Shown: positions 1 through 12,284, counted from the first letter of the stretch. The stretch: 64,000 nucleotides of DNA from Polytrichum commune (GCA_950295325.1 OX485805.1:19331501-19395500); one strand, 5' to 3'. The notes: generated by a model from the letters alone, not told the origin. Program-made: numbers and translations.

Positions 1-2136
1 GTGGGAATGCTCATACTATCCTTGATTGCAGCATGGTTGCAAGATATGCAGCACCCTTATGTTACAATTTTCTTAATCTGATTCGCCTCCGGAACTCAGA
101 TGGAACAGAACAGTTGACCGTTTTTGAGAGTGTAAGTCTCGCATTGCAAACTTAGAATGTCAGTGTATTATGAGCTATCTCACTCTTGATAGTTTGTCAT
201 TTTGTTACTGTGTTGGAATGATGCATTAGAATGACGTTCCTTTTATTGTTGATGTGTTCTAGGTTTTAAGACCATCTACTTTTTGGAGTCATGTACAGGG
301 TCCTGTGAAGTTGAGACTAGAGGTTTCTGAGAAACTGTTTCATATAGCAGCTTACAGTTGTTAAGGTCTAAATAGACATTCACGTTGAGAATCACATTGC
401 ATCTCAGGATGAATTCACAAGGATGCTTAGAGTGCCTTTGTTCTTCAGACTGAGCAATTGTGACCTTAATTGTCAATTTTTGTTGAGTGCAGAAAATGGG
501 CACAATGACAGAAATTCCCTTTATTGGAGGCCAATTCAACAGAATATATCCAATTTTCATGGTCATATATACTGGCCTGTTAGCCAGCAATGTTCTTAAT
601 CGGGTAATGGATTATTTTGGAAGCTGGGGATATTTTAGGAGCCATGATGCTGAAGATGGTGAAGGGTTTGATCCTTCTGGCCTCATCATTTTACGCAAAG
701 GTACTCCAATTTTCAAAGTGCCTGTTTGCTGGCTTCTATCCCATTGATGATTCTAAGCAGTGATAACTGATCATCAATCAATCATCAATCATCTGCATTG
801 CAATGTTCATTGATCGGTTATTTGAGGTCACATGTAGGCGACAATTTGGTGGTAACATAACTACTTGTTCCCACCTCAATAATTGTCCTAAATTTTTGGT
901 CCAAGGAACAACTAGCATGTACATGTTCCCTTTTGCGTGTGCAATCCACTGCAGTTTCTTTTTGTTTCATAAGATGGTTGACATCCTAACATACTGTGCT
1001 CGATGGACAGAGCGGACTTGGCTTGCTCAAAGTGGTGTAACTGCTGTCTTTTTGTCTTAGAAGATGGTGGTAACAATGGCCGTATCCTAACATACTTTGC
1101 TCAATGGACAGAGCGGACTTGGCTTGACCAAGGTGGTGTGGTAGGAGAAAATGTGGTGCCTTTGGCCCGAAACTTTGGCAGTGCTGAATTGGATATAGAA
1201 GCTGAAGCTATTCTGGGAAAGGTATGCATTTAAATACCGGCATATATATCTTTGATACATTTACAAACTCCACCCTCTGGTTGATCTTTTATGAAGTGTG
1301 AGGCCTTAAATGAATATGAAAAGAGATGGATGCATGCCTGAGTAAGAAATAACCATGAGTATAGTCTCAGATCCATTGCAATTGAGAATCGACTGAAACG
1401 ATTTCTGAGCCAATCAAATTTTCAGAAATGTCTCTGGAGTTGGTAGTGCCAACAATAGGGCCGCAGACCTTATCCTAGTTCGAGTGGAATGGCATGCCAA
1501 GATCAAATAGTTATTTATGTGTTTTGTGTCTTGCTAAAATTGCAGAAGGGCATTCCAGAGAAGGAGGGTCTCCAAAGCAATTCACGCCTGGTCTCTGCAA
1601 GCAGTGCACCCCCAGCTATTCGGGAGGGGCCAGGAAGCCGTCAGTCTGGACGAGGTGAAAAGCCCTCATCCAAGGATGCCATTGTCTCCAAATATTCAAG
1701 CCTTAGGGATACTTCAAAACAGTCGTCCGGGAACATATCAAGAGGAGGGCTGCCCTTACCTCAGTCATTGCACTATGGCAATCCACAGGGCAATGTACAG
1801 GGCTCTTCAAAAGGATCCTTTGGGAACAACCCAAGAGCTCCAGTACCTTCGACACACTCTTCACCGTCATTGATCGACTTGCACACTGCGCCCTCGAGTA
1901 CTCTCCCTCAACAAAGGGATGCAATAGAAGGGTCAGGTGGATTTGCTAAGAATTGGGATACGATGATGTCTGGGATACAGAAAATTGGGACAAAGAGATT
2001 TGCTCCTTTGCGCCAAGACAGGTCCCAACTCCAGCCTACTTCCTCACAAACTCTGGACAGCATATTCCAAGGTCTGCGTACCAAACGAGAGCCGGGCGAT
2101 GAGGAGGATGCCCTTGATTTACGGTTGTTAAGATAG
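1..2136 (+). CDS. LMBR1 domain protein (LMBD2-like), 3' part, 5' end outside window
   Basis: This is the C-terminal part of a multi-pass membrane protein of the LMBR1/LMBD2 family. Exons are <1..131, 493..700, 1112..1221 and 1546..2136, all with GT-AG borders, consistent phases and a TAG stop. Exon 1 encodes a YNFLNLIRL-type segment, exon 2 a membrane stretch (RIYPIFMVIYTGLLASNVL) followed by GFDPSGLIILRK, and exon 3 ERTWLDQGG and VVPLARNF, all of which I recognise from plant LMBR1-like proteins. The last exon gives a low-complexity Ser/Pro/Gln cytosolic tail ending in a SLDSIFQGL-like motif and acidic residues. The family is known as integral membrane proteins linked to receptor or signalling functions; the plant role is unclear. 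The 5' exons lie left of the window. Oddity: the acceptor of the third exon is duplicated upstream. Confidence 0.85.
955..1146 (+). repeat. 101-bp tandem duplication containing a 3' splice site
   Basis: The stretch holding the acceptor and first codons of the LMBR1-gene exon at 1112 (CTAACATACT...GGACAG|AGCGGACTTGGCTTG) is also present 101 bp upstream (acceptor at 1009-1010), with a few mismatches and an 11-bp length difference near the start of the copy. 101 is not a multiple of three: use of the upstream acceptor would shift frame and meet a TAG at 1058-1060. Confidence 0.85.
1340..1470 (-). repeat. MITE family M1, 5' fragment, intronic
   Basis: A partial reverse-strand copy of the M1 element. 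The right end reads ...CAATAGGGCCGCAGACCT followed by TA, the complement of the M1 left terminus. It lies in the last intron of the LMBR1 gene. Confidence 0.6.
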
Positions 2137-2824
2137 CATGGGGTCAAAGTGCCCTCTGATAATTGTGTCATTTTTTGCCTCATTCTTGCATACAAGTATT
2201 TGAGATCTTAGCCTGCAAATGAGAATAGCAACATTCTTTGAAGGGAGATAGATATAATGTCAACTTTCACCCTCTGACTGCAAACCAGCTATGCATCTCA
2301 GAATTGCTCCATGGATGCTAGTGTAGTTCATCATCAACCTGGGCCGAGTAGGTTAATAGACATTTTTGAGTAACATAAATGTGAGAAATCAAGTGTAATT
2401 AATTACAGTATATCCATCTCTCCAGGCATGGATCAACTTACCTGCCGGTTCTGCATTATGATTCCTGAGCAGCAAAATCCAATTCAATATGAATTGGATT
2501 GACACAAATACATCTCTATTTTGGACCACTTCTGAGTATTTTAATACTGAAGGTGCTTCTGGCTCCATTCATAGTGTTGAAATTTCGTAGGGAATGACAT
2601 GTTGTCAACAAATACTTATGTGGCTTTCTTGATCTCACTTTCACAAAGTAACATGTTTACTCCTCTTTGGCTGGCGGTGGTTTCTGTCACAAAGCTTGTG
2701 GTCCACAGCACTTGCCTAAAGGTTTCACTGGCCATAATCTGTGGTGATACTGCTCCCTTAGCTTGAAACAAACTTACTTCCTTGTCCTAGGTGACTGTTC
2801 ACCTCTTGCTTGAGAAGTGTTGTA
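2137..2824. other. 3' flank of LMBR1 gene, no further gene seen
   Basis: The 3' UTR of the LMBR1 gene presumably lies in the first few hundred bases. I see no coding exon, RNA gene or repeat of known type here. Confidence 0.5.
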
Positions 2825-3205
2825 AGGTATGTGGCCCTATTATGGGCAATTCCAACTCCACAGACGATTTTGAAAGTTAGGACGGATCAGGAATGGCCTC
2901 ATCCAGTTAGCAAATATGAGAGGAAGATAGTCAAGTCAAGTTTCAGAATTGCAGTTGAAATGCAATATTCTGAAGAGGTCACAGTGAAGATTCTCTTTCT
3001 CAAATGATTATATAGGTTCTACCAAGTGTATTATCCATTGAAGCTAGAATGGCTGCTATAATTCAATCTCATCGTAACATGCCTCTTTGTAGTGTGTACT
3101 TTAACCAATTAACTATAGACTTTGCTGTAGACCACTCAAATATACGAGAAGTAATATGATATATGGCCAGTCAGAAGAGTGACCGCACAAGTTCAGTTGC
3201 AAATA
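2825..3205 (+). mobile_element. MITE family M1, copy A (TA target site)
   Basis: About 380 bp starting AGGTATGTGGCCCTATTATG after a TA. The body is shared with copies at 4536, 6576, 11475 and, inverted, 8383. The 3' terminus is diverged, so its end is approximate. Terminal inverted repeats with TA target duplications suggest a Tc1/mariner-mobilised non-autonomous element; no coding capacity is seen. Confidence 0.75.
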
Positions 3206-3392
3206 CAATCACACCCCTAAGGTAGGTAACTTATAATAGAATAATGTTCTTACAGAACGAGAGGCACAGAAAAGAACGATCTGTAACAGCTACAGTAGTC
3301 CCTTGTAAAATAGGCTTACAAATGTCACACCTGTAACCTACAACTTGGGAATCAGCCAATTACCCAGGTGCAGGGGGATGATGTCTAATCCA

Positions 3393-6300
3393 TTACACTG
3401 CAACAAAAGCAAACCGCCGCTGTTCATAATCAAATACTACCTTTGCTCTAGTAAGCAAATCTCCACACAGAAGACCAGCGGTATATTCAGATGTGTCCAG
3501 CTCACCGGTGTTTGTGAGCAATGCATTCACCTAGTACAACATGTTCCAAGGATCAGTTAAGTGAAAACGCTGGGCTCTATACTGATTCAATATATTCTGC
3601 ATGCACACCTTGCAGATCCAAACCTGGGTACCTACTCCCAACTCTGATCTTAAAACTCCAGTAGGAGGTGACGGCTACGCTATATATACGATTTATTGTG
3701 GGCCACACTCTTCATAATCGACAACAACAATGAAAAATGGACTATTTTTCCTATAACACCTTTTCTCACTAATGTTTATAATTGTAGCCGGTGTATTTTA
3801 CTATGCATTTACAATAACATAAAAAATAATTCCTACTGTGACAAGAGGCTTGAATAATCTTCAACAATACAACACATCAGTTTTCCAGTTTAAACAATAA
3901 TGTTGCTCACAATAAACATGCGGCACATTATTTCTAATACCACATTACATCAGAAAAATATAAGGAAATCATGAGCCCTTTGTGTCTGACGGCGGCAGAA
4001 CTGTTCCGGATGGAAAAGATTAAAGTGCTTCGCCGAACAATAACTGTCTGTTCCCACACAGTGAATGTCTAGAAATAATAGAATAGATCTGACTGAGATT
4101 TTGTTGACAACTTGTTGAAACTCAATACATATCTAAATTCATCATAGCAGTATGTTTGATAAAAGTCTTCTTTTGACACGTGTGCCATGAGATAAGCTCA
4201 CCTGATAAAATACATGCATGGCCACCTCCAGTTTGTCCAGCACTGCATATTTCACCTGTCACAAAACCTTTTCACTTCAAAACATAATCTGGAGGATTCT
4301 TGTGCTGACACTTCTGACCAATATATTATACGAGCACACAAATATCCTTGAAGCAGTTGGAGTTGTCACAAGTTCTCATCATGGGTTTCCATATACTACA
4401 ATGGTGAAGTAGGACAGGAAATTGGTCAAATCGGGAAGCCCCTCACTGTGGCTGAATATCAATCATCTGTCAGGCAACTCATGACAGACTCCCTAAAGCA
4501 CAAATTAATGTTAAGTTTTATGCAATTGCTTTGTAAGGTACCAGGTGAGCATGCCTCGGCAAGGTGTGGACCTTTTGTAGGCACTTCCAACTCTGGAGAC
4601 ATTTCGGGCCATTGGGTCAGCTTAGGTATTGTCTCATCCAGTTAGCAATTCTGAATCAAAAAGACTGTCATCTCAAGTTTCAGAGTTGAGTAGAGATGCG
4701 AAGGTTGTAGGAGATCAAAGTGAAGATTCTCTTCCTCTTAAAATGATCACAGAGGCCCTTCCAATTGTATATTCACTATTAAACCTAGAGTAGTGTCTAT
4801 ATTGTGAGTAGTCATCCAATCTCCATGTGACATGTGTCTTTTTGGTGTCCATTTTTCACAGAAGCCTTGCCATTATTCACTCAAATAAGCGTCCAATTAA
4901 GAGTGACCAGATAAGGCCCATATACCTTGTTACTCATGTCATCAACTAACACGAGGTTGCAAAGACATGTCCACAGCAGAGACACATTGGTGAACCATTT
5001 GAAGACATTCAGGATTACAGAGTGGCTTTACCTGGAGACCAGGTCCAGGCGTGCCTACGCCCATAAGATCAGCAAGGCTTTCCGGTTGTAAAACATTGAG
5101 GAGGTCAAACTCGTTCACAGAACGGCCATTAAATATGACATCGACACCACCAGCTCCGACATCAAACATGAAGAGAGCAGTGCGGCCATTGAAAGTAGCC
5201 GACACATGGGGCACATTCTCAATGAATTCCATGGTCTGAAACACAGAAGGGATTGAAATAAAGAGAATTGCTGAGAATCACTTAAGAGGATAAAGAAGGT
5301 TTTTCAACAGGAATACGCATAAATGTACAGATGTAAGTATATGTAAGAGCTCATGTACCCACATGCCATTGCAAAGCTTGACCGCACAATGGCCTGTACA
5401 TTACAGGATCAAAGAGTGAGAGTGTGCCCTCTCCATGCGCCATCTGTCAGAACAAAAGATGACAAGCAGTTAATCCTGTCAAGAAAAGATTCAACTTAGT
5501 GCACTCTTAGATGATGTGAGTAATTGCAGTCCAGACTTACCTCGACCACACAGTGACAGAAGATGTCATAACCGCAGATACCTGCCAATGCTGGTGATGC
5601 TCCATTCTCAAGTCTTGCAAGAGGCACCTTCACATCCCATATAAGTAAAGTTCTGAACACATGGACATGATTTCAAACATATACCTCCTGAGCGAGCTGA
5701 TCTATCTTGATAAAATGGAGGATAAATGATGGCTGGGCACTAATTCTTTGCACCAAATTTGCCAATCATAGTATAGATAATCTTCCAAAGGCAAGAAACA
5801 CACCACAAAAGAGGTTTGCAATGGTGAGGAGCTCCTTGCAGTCAAATAAACCAAACATAGTAATGAAGTGACTGAAGTCAGGCTAAAGAATGTCAATTGC
5901 ACGTGACAACACCTATTTTGTTGCATAATTAAAAGATATCTGACCTCCATAAACATTGGATTTTGAATTCGTAATGGCCCCAGCTGAAAGCTATCTGCTC
6001 GGCAGTACTGCGATTTTGCCTAAAGCACACATCAACAGCTCTTTCAAATGAAATTTCCATTCTCGAGATTGACTTCATATTGAACACTCAGATTGAGATT
6101 GACATTAATAGCATAATTTGCACATGTTGTATTTTCTCCATGAGCCCTAGGGGTAAACTCAAAATCGAAAGTCAGAGTCACAACAACTCAAAACTTGGTG
6201 AAACAAGGGACATTGAGGACAAATAAAATATGGACTCGAACCCCATCAGTCCTACCTTACCCTCGGCACATGTGAGGTGCACTTCTCCAAATGCGTTCAG

Positions 6301-9300
6301 TCCAAGCTCCCTTGCCTGCACAGCTACCATCGTTTAATTTAATAAATTCCAGGATATGGAGCATCCACTTGACCACTTGCAGTACATGCTGGAAACAAGT
6401 GATCTATGTGCTAACTGTGCATAGTCAAGAATCCTAAGTGCAGGTCATTGCAGGTTTACTGAAGGTCCCTGACGTGGCAAATAAACAGAATTCAGAACAT
6501 ACAAGAACATTTTCCATTCTGACTCGCTCTTTGTTCCTTGCCATAGCAATACCGCTATTGCATCATGTGGTGTTAAGATATGCGACCCTATTATGGACAC
6601 TTGCAATTCCAGGGATATGTTTGGCTATTGGATTGGCTTGGGAGTTTATTTATCCAGTTCGCAATTGTGAATAACACAGATTCTCAGTTCAAGTTCAAAA
6701 TCAGTGCTGAGATGCATAACTTATAATAGGTCAAAGTGAAGATTCTCTTTCTCTTGAAGTGGTCATATAGGCACTCACAATTGCGCCTACCATTGAACCT
6801 AGAATGGCTGATATAATTGAGCACATAGTCCAATCTCATTGTAACATGTGTCTTTGTAGTGTCTATACTTAACCACAAACCTCGTCATATACCATACCAT
6901 TAAGAAGAATGACCACATAAGGGCCACACACCGTAACTCTTGTCTACAAAGTACTGGGGTAGTTCCCTCAACATTATGGATCTGTATTGGCAGCCCCATA
7001 GTCCACTAGAAACAGGAGCCAATAATATTGCCAGACATACACAGGTTCCTCAATATACAAAAGTAAGAAGGAACACTACCTTTTGTGGCACAATGGTGAG
7101 GCTGCTGGCCCCGGTGTCCAACATGAAGTATCTGAACATAACATTCCCTATGTTAGAAAGATTAAAAAATCTAAATCTACGAATGCAATCTGACATCTTT
7201 GGCTTGAAATTCACCATGACTATGCACCTACCCTATATCTTCTCCATTCACAAGGGGGCGCACCAGGTAATGGCCATTGTCTGCTCTTATCATCTGTAAA
7301 ATGCATACAATGAAAGGGTCAGTTACATGCAAACGCCGGAATGCATAGGTGTAGGTCTTTAATAAATGATCTGCATAGGATGGCTTTTTCAAGAAACATG
7401 AGCCAGCCATATTTGTGAATAATTGGAATAATAAAATAATAAATGTACTGAAGCATGACAATCTACCTGTACAGAAGGCATACAATTGGAATCAATGTGG
7501 GTGCAAGGATGGTTGTGTTGTGGCCGAAAAACCGTCATAGATTCTGGCAAGTGGTATCTAGAATGCATGTCCTCCTCCAGTACTCGATCTAAAGAATGAT
7601 GTACTAAGTACACTTCCTTGTTTCCTGAAGCTTGTGTGTGAATGCTTGAGAATGGGAAAAAGCGCCCTTGCCCTCTCTGCATAAACCCAGAATCCCTGGT
7701 GATATAAGCCCAGGTGAGACTTTCGTGGTAAAAGGAAGGTAAAAACATCAAGCATATCAGTTAATTGTACTCAAGCTTTGTAGTTTTCAATACTTGTGCA
7801 ATTTGTATGAAATCAACAAAATTATTGCATATCAGTTCATCCTTACATGAGCTTCCAGAAATTCTAATTTAGATTAGAGAACTAAGGAGTTTCTGATAAT
7901 TTCGTTTCTTTTTCAAGGAATTTGTTGAGGAATGGCTCACCAGGAGAGGTTGCCAGTCAGAATACTGCCACTTGCACCAGCCTCCAAATGCTTTAATACT
8001 TGCTCGCAGTGGATGCCATGTCTTATTGTCAACTATGACATATGCCACTACCTACATGGTTGAGTTGAACACAACTGGTCATTTGCAACAAGCCCACCAT
8101 TTCTCTCCAAATCCAGGTGATATGATCATCTCGTCCAATACAATTTTCTCAAGCAAAATTGCAGTTAGTCCATTTTTGAACCTAAGCCCATGCAAACCTT
8201 AAACCCCTGAGGTTTACAATAAATGGATTTCTCATGATTCGTTACATATTGTATCATGAGCTGAATACAGGGAGAGGACTACATGCTTGGTATTATGTAC
8301 CAGTTTGAGGTTATTACAAGAGTCTTAATCAGTTTGTGTCTCCTGCTCTTCATGGAGTATAAGGATTTGGGTATTGGGTATAAGGTAGGTGGGCCTTTAT
8401 GTAGCCATTCTTCTTCATTGGACATCTATATTTGAGTGGTAGATAGCAAGCTTGTAGTTAAGAACGGACACCAAAAAGACAGGTGTTACCATGAGATTGG
8501 ACTATGTGCACAAACTATATTAACCATTCTAGGTTTAATAACAAACCCTATTGGGTGGACCCATGCGACTGTTTAAAGAGAAAGAGGTACTTAGCATCCC
8601 AACCGACAATCTTTGTGATTCACAATTGCTAATCAGATGAGACGATTCCTGAGTGGATCTTACAGTCATGAATGTCTGTGGAGTTGGAGGTGCCTACAAT
8701 AGGGGCATATTCCTTAGAACCTCCGTCGTGTATGTGACAAAAGCAAAGACGGGGTAACAATACATAATTAAGAAGATGGGACACAAATGCGTTCTTTTTG
8801 TGATCAATGGTGTACTTGGCACCACTCTAGAGCTTTTATAGAGTGGTGCACAATCAGCTCGTAATCTTGAAAATGAAAGTAAATACAAATAAAACATAAC
8901 CAACGAGTTTTGAAAATGTTGTGAAGGTTATTCTGCACCTTGCATTCCCTCAATTTTACTGCTAGGATCATCTCTGAAGAGGACCTCTCCATGTCAAGAA
9001 CTTCGCCTCCTTCGACACAGATATGCAGCTGCTCTTGGCCCCCCTGTGTCACCCAAAAGCCTGTCCGAATCCATGCCGCCAATAAGCAGACCTGCATTGC
9101 CAGAAACAAGTGAACGTGGTACCCTGGAAACGCATTGCACATTGAAAAGATTCAAAGATTGTAACTCAGCCAGTTAGTGAAAATCTCCATTTAGCCAACC
9201 TTATGATCAACTGCGTGATTGCACATACTGAATGACAGAGGCTCAGGTATTTCATTACAACTCCAGAGAAGATGCATGTTGATGTAAGAAGGCTTTCCAA

Positions 9301-11321
9301 ATTCACATGATTCCCTTCCCTACACTTCAAATGATCATCGAATGATCAATCATACACTTCAAACAAACTTCAAAATTCGTAGAGAACTCATACAAACTAG
9401 GTAATGGATGCGAGGAGCCCAGCCAGTCTGTAGTAGGCACCCAGCCTACCGAGCTGCAGGGGCAACGAGTTAAGTACTGGGTGCCTACTACAACCGATGG
9501 TAGGGCAACGCATGTCCATTACTGGATGTAGTAGTCATGGTCATCAATTAAAGGTGATAGTGTGCCCCATTACATTCAATCAGGAATAGACAAGTCAACA
9601 AAATCACTTGGCCTGACCTCTACAATCTTCGAATGGTGCAGAGCTTAAACTGTTTGCTAAATTAAACCTACATACCTTACCTCACGGTCATCAAGCTCCA
9701 GGGTGGATACACGGCCGGCTGCATCAACAGCCCATGACGCATTCCTCCCATCATACGCCCATTCCAAGGTCATTTCGCTACCATCAAATTGCTCCCAAAA
9801 TTGACCCTTGCTGGTCCATGTCATCCGCCATTGCCCTTCCATTCCCAACAAGGTTTGAGTTCCTGCGCGCAGCATAATTCATGAGGTACTGTCTTAGGAG
9901 AATTTTTTCTTCAAGCAAATACAGGAACCACTTCTTAGCACGACATGCTTGTAACGTATTATCTGTAGCACCCGCAGGGGCCAGCATTGTTAGAACTGGT
10001 GTGGAGTTAGAAAACTTTTTTAGAAAGCACAATTGTGGAGCTGCTTTCACATAAAAGCATTTTCAAGACTACAAATTCTAAAAAAATTCTAAATTCACTC
10101 GGAAGTGAAAATACACACCTAGTGGGTCTGTCGGATGGTGACCCCTGCTTTGGAAAAATTGCTTCCAAATAATTCTAAATACGACATTTGAAAGTGTTAA
10201 ACCTTTCTAGTCTGGACATAAATGGTATCAATGGACTTCACCTCTCTGACCTCTTTCTAAGCATGTTGCTCCTCTTAGTGAAATTAGAAATCATCAATTC
10301 TCCAGAATCATTAGAAGTGATTCAGAAACAGTTGTTTCAGAGGAGAGAGTTGGCTCTGGGGGCGTCCCAGCGGACTACTATGTCAACAGCGAGTGACAAA
10401 TTCTGGAACCTCAACATCTTCAGCCACAACAATTAAATCCAACATTGATACAAAACTGTTTTAAGAACTAGCTTACAGAATACAAACAGGAAAAGCACGA
10501 TTGACTCCGTAAGGTATGTGTTTGGAGAGTGCTTCTTCACCTGACACTTAAGCAGCCATGGCCATGGCCGGGGAACACTTCACTTTTATGTGTTATGATG
10601 TGGATCTCTTGTTGCTGTTTTTCCCTTTTGCTAAATCCTTTTGGCATGGAAGAGGGGTCCAACTGCTAATAAATCAAGTTCCACTCGTGCCAACATATAT
10701 AGTGAGGTATGTGTTTGAAGAATGTTTGTTAACCTGAGACACTAAAGCGGCCATGGCCATGCCCGGGGAAAACTTCAGTTATATCATGTCATGATGTGGA
10801 TCCCTCGTTGTTGTTTTCCCTTTTGCTTAATTTTTTTGGAATGGAAGAGAGGTCCAAGCGCTAACGAAGTTTCACTCATGCCAACATGTATTCAAACATA
10901 TATTCGAACTTACACCATGAGGTGCATGTGATTGGAGAGTGTTTTCTTCACCTGAGACACTAAAGCGGCCATGGCCATTGACACAAGCTTCAGCACCGAG
11001 AGCCTCGCGAATCCTCCGAATGTAATAGCGGACATCACCATCACCATTCCCGCCATTTTCTGCACCAACATCATTCAAATGTAAGGCACCATCACTCGAC
11101 CTGGACTTGTTGCAAAAGCGTCTTTGAGCTGCTTCCTGCTGCTTTCCCAAACAACGCAGGTGACGGCTCTTCGTGAAATCCCGGGAGTTTTCGAGTACTC
11201 TCACTCCGAATTCTCGAACCACTTTTTGTGCAGGTGAATGTGAGATGCTGACGAAACGCAGTGGATGTCGCTCGTGTTCCAGCAGGAGAAGCCCCGAAGA
11301 GAATCCCAGAAGAGCCTTCAT
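3393..11321 (-). CDS. Tandem retropepsin-like aspartic protease family protein
   Basis: Fourteen exons on the minus strand join in one frame of 608 codons: 11321..10952, 9862..9681, 9091..8939, 8051..7941, 7676..7467, 7293..7232, 7131..7080, 6315..6256, 6007..5945, 5627..5541, 5443..5363, 5235..5032, 4255..4202 and 3530..3393, stop TAA. The N-terminal ~340 residues (GMEGQWRMTWTSKG, AYVIVDNKTWHPL, KWQYSDWQP) resemble the beta-rich domain preceding aspartyl protease domains in bacterial proteins. A first protease core has GYFMLDTGASSLTI (Asp near residue 368). A second has TALFMFDVGAGGVDVIF (Asp near 502) and ends with LLCGDLLTRAKVVFDYEQRR. The second core has Val where the active-site Thr/Ser is usual. 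Donors at 5945 (GTCAGA) and 5363 (GTGGGT) and the acceptor at 5627 are weak and were chosen by frame and family fit. The start at 11321 is the first Met; an MKALLGFSSGLLLL stretch is weakly hydrophobic. Substrate unknown. Confidence 0.8.
4536..4927 (+). mobile_element. MITE family M1, copy B, intronic
   Basis: M1 copy in the intron between the last two internal exons of the aspartic protease gene. The 3' end reads AAGGCCCATATACCT, the inverted complement of the M1 5' end. The 5' terminus appears interrupted by about 24 bp (AAGGTA ... TGTGGACC). Confidence 0.75.
6576..6933 (+). mobile_element. MITE family M1, copy C, intronic
   Basis: M1 copy with TA on both sides: 5' AGATATGCGACCCTATTATG and 3' ATAAGGGCCACACACCG. 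It lies in the aspartic protease intron between the exons at 6315 and 7080. Confidence 0.8.
8383..8714 (-). mobile_element. MITE family M1, copy E (inverted), intronic
   Basis: Reverse-strand M1 copy, TA on both sides. Left end AGGTAGGTGGGCCTTTATG, right end CAATAGGGGCATATTCCT. It lies in the aspartic protease intron between the exons at 8051 and 8939. Confidence 0.8.
9401..9522. repeat. Intronic hairpin with 16-bp perfect inner inverted repeat
   Basis: TGTAGTAGGCACCCAG (about 9430) is followed about 30 bp later by its exact reverse complement CTGGGTGCCTACTACA. An outer pair (GTAATGGATGCG / CGCATGTCCATTAC) extends the fold to 9401-9522. It lies in the aspartic protease intron between the exons at 9091 and 9681. 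It may be a small MITE. Confidence 0.75.
10510..10979. repeat. About 205-bp tandem repeat overlapping the end of protease exon 1
   Basis: Two full units (about 10510-10712 and 10713-10919) and a partial third (10920-10979) share GGTATGTGTTTGGAGAGTG-like, CACCTGAGACACTAAAGCGG and GGCCATGGCCATG segments. The partial third unit overlaps the coding end and splice donor (10952) of exon 1 of the minus-strand protease gene, so donor-like sites recur in the other units. A weaker single copy lies at about 12815-12915. Confidence 0.8.
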
Positions 11322-11474
11322 TTTCAGAGTTCGCGGTTTCTACCAACGAGCCTTTCTTTCATTCAAAACACATCTGGTGAATTTTAATGGAAAGAAGACT
11401 TGCAATCACCATCACTCGGTGTTTTATTCGGCAAGAATACTGGTGTTGGTCTCAAAATTGTGAGCAGTGTATTA

Positions 11475-11858
11475 AGGAATGTGGCCATTTTGTGGGCATT
11501 TCCAACTCCACATATAAATTTGGCTGTTGGATCAGATCGGGAATTGAATCATCCGGTTACTAGTTGCAAATTACGCAGATTGTCACTTTAAGAGTTAGAA
11601 TTGGAATTAGCATGCAAAACATAAGAGGGACCGAAGTGAAGATTTTTTTCGGTTATTAACTTATCATATGAAGCCTTCCAATTGTGTTACCTACTGAACC
11701 TAGAATTGTGTCGATGTTTCAAATACAAAGTCTGCTCTCATTGTAACACGTGTCTTTTGGAGTTTGTTCTTAAGTACTCTAAACCTTAAAATTATATATC
11801 ATTGAAACACTTATCAGTGTCCAATTAAGAAGAGGGGCCACACAAGGCCCATACATCT
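11475..11858 (+). mobile_element. MITE family M1, copy D, upstream of the protease gene
   Basis: M1 copy between TA dinucleotides: 5' AGGAATGTGGCCATTTTGTG, 3' AAGGCCCATACATCT. It sits about 150 bp upstream of the start codon of the minus-strand aspartic protease gene, so it may lie in its promoter or 5' UTR. Confidence 0.8.
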
Positions 11859-12058
11859 TAACCCCTACAAGGCATAGGAAACATGGATTCTCATAGCTTT
11901 TTAGTGTGAAGATCTCATTCGTTTACTTCATTTCTTTTATGCCGAAACATATAACATAAATGGCTTTCTACAAGAATTCCAATCCATAACAATTCTAGGC
12001 TGATCATTTTGTCCAGATGAGCAGTCTAAGTGAACTATCATATTTAGAGTAAGAAAGA

Positions 12059-12284
12059 ACTACATTGAATATGATATTTAGTGTCACCTACTATTTGGAT
12101 TTACACAGTGCTCTATATTTTTATTATTGATGTAATTTTCTACCAGGTAAAGTTGTTGCTATTCTTTAATGTCCAAACAACCAATTAAACATTTGTTGGT
12201 AAAATATGACATATACAATAAATAAACATATGATTGCGTAATTCCAAATAATAAGTGACTCTAAATATTGAATTTAGTGTAGTG
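12059..12284. mobile_element. CACTA-like MITE (family M3)
   Basis: About 226 bp with inverted ends: left ACTACATTGAATATGATATT followed by TAGTGTCAC, right end the complement of CACTACACTAAATTCAATAT. The termini match a second element at 44397-44776. CACTA-type ends are typical of En/Spm elements. No coding capacity. Confidence 0.65.

Noticed and set aside
5690..5720. Extra mini-exon ATCAGCTCGCTCAGGAG in the protease gene
   Set aside because: Has AG and GT borders, but joining 5945 directly to 5627 gives the expected family sequence FME-VPL in phase; kept out of the model.
7389..7485. Extension of the protease open frame past 7467
   Set aside because: A CAG|GTAGAT donor ends the exon at 7467 and the next exon joins in phase; the extension is intron.
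11173..11463. Plus-strand 96-codon frame opposite protease exon 1
   Set aside because: Antisense to an exon that joins in frame to the rest of a recognised protein.
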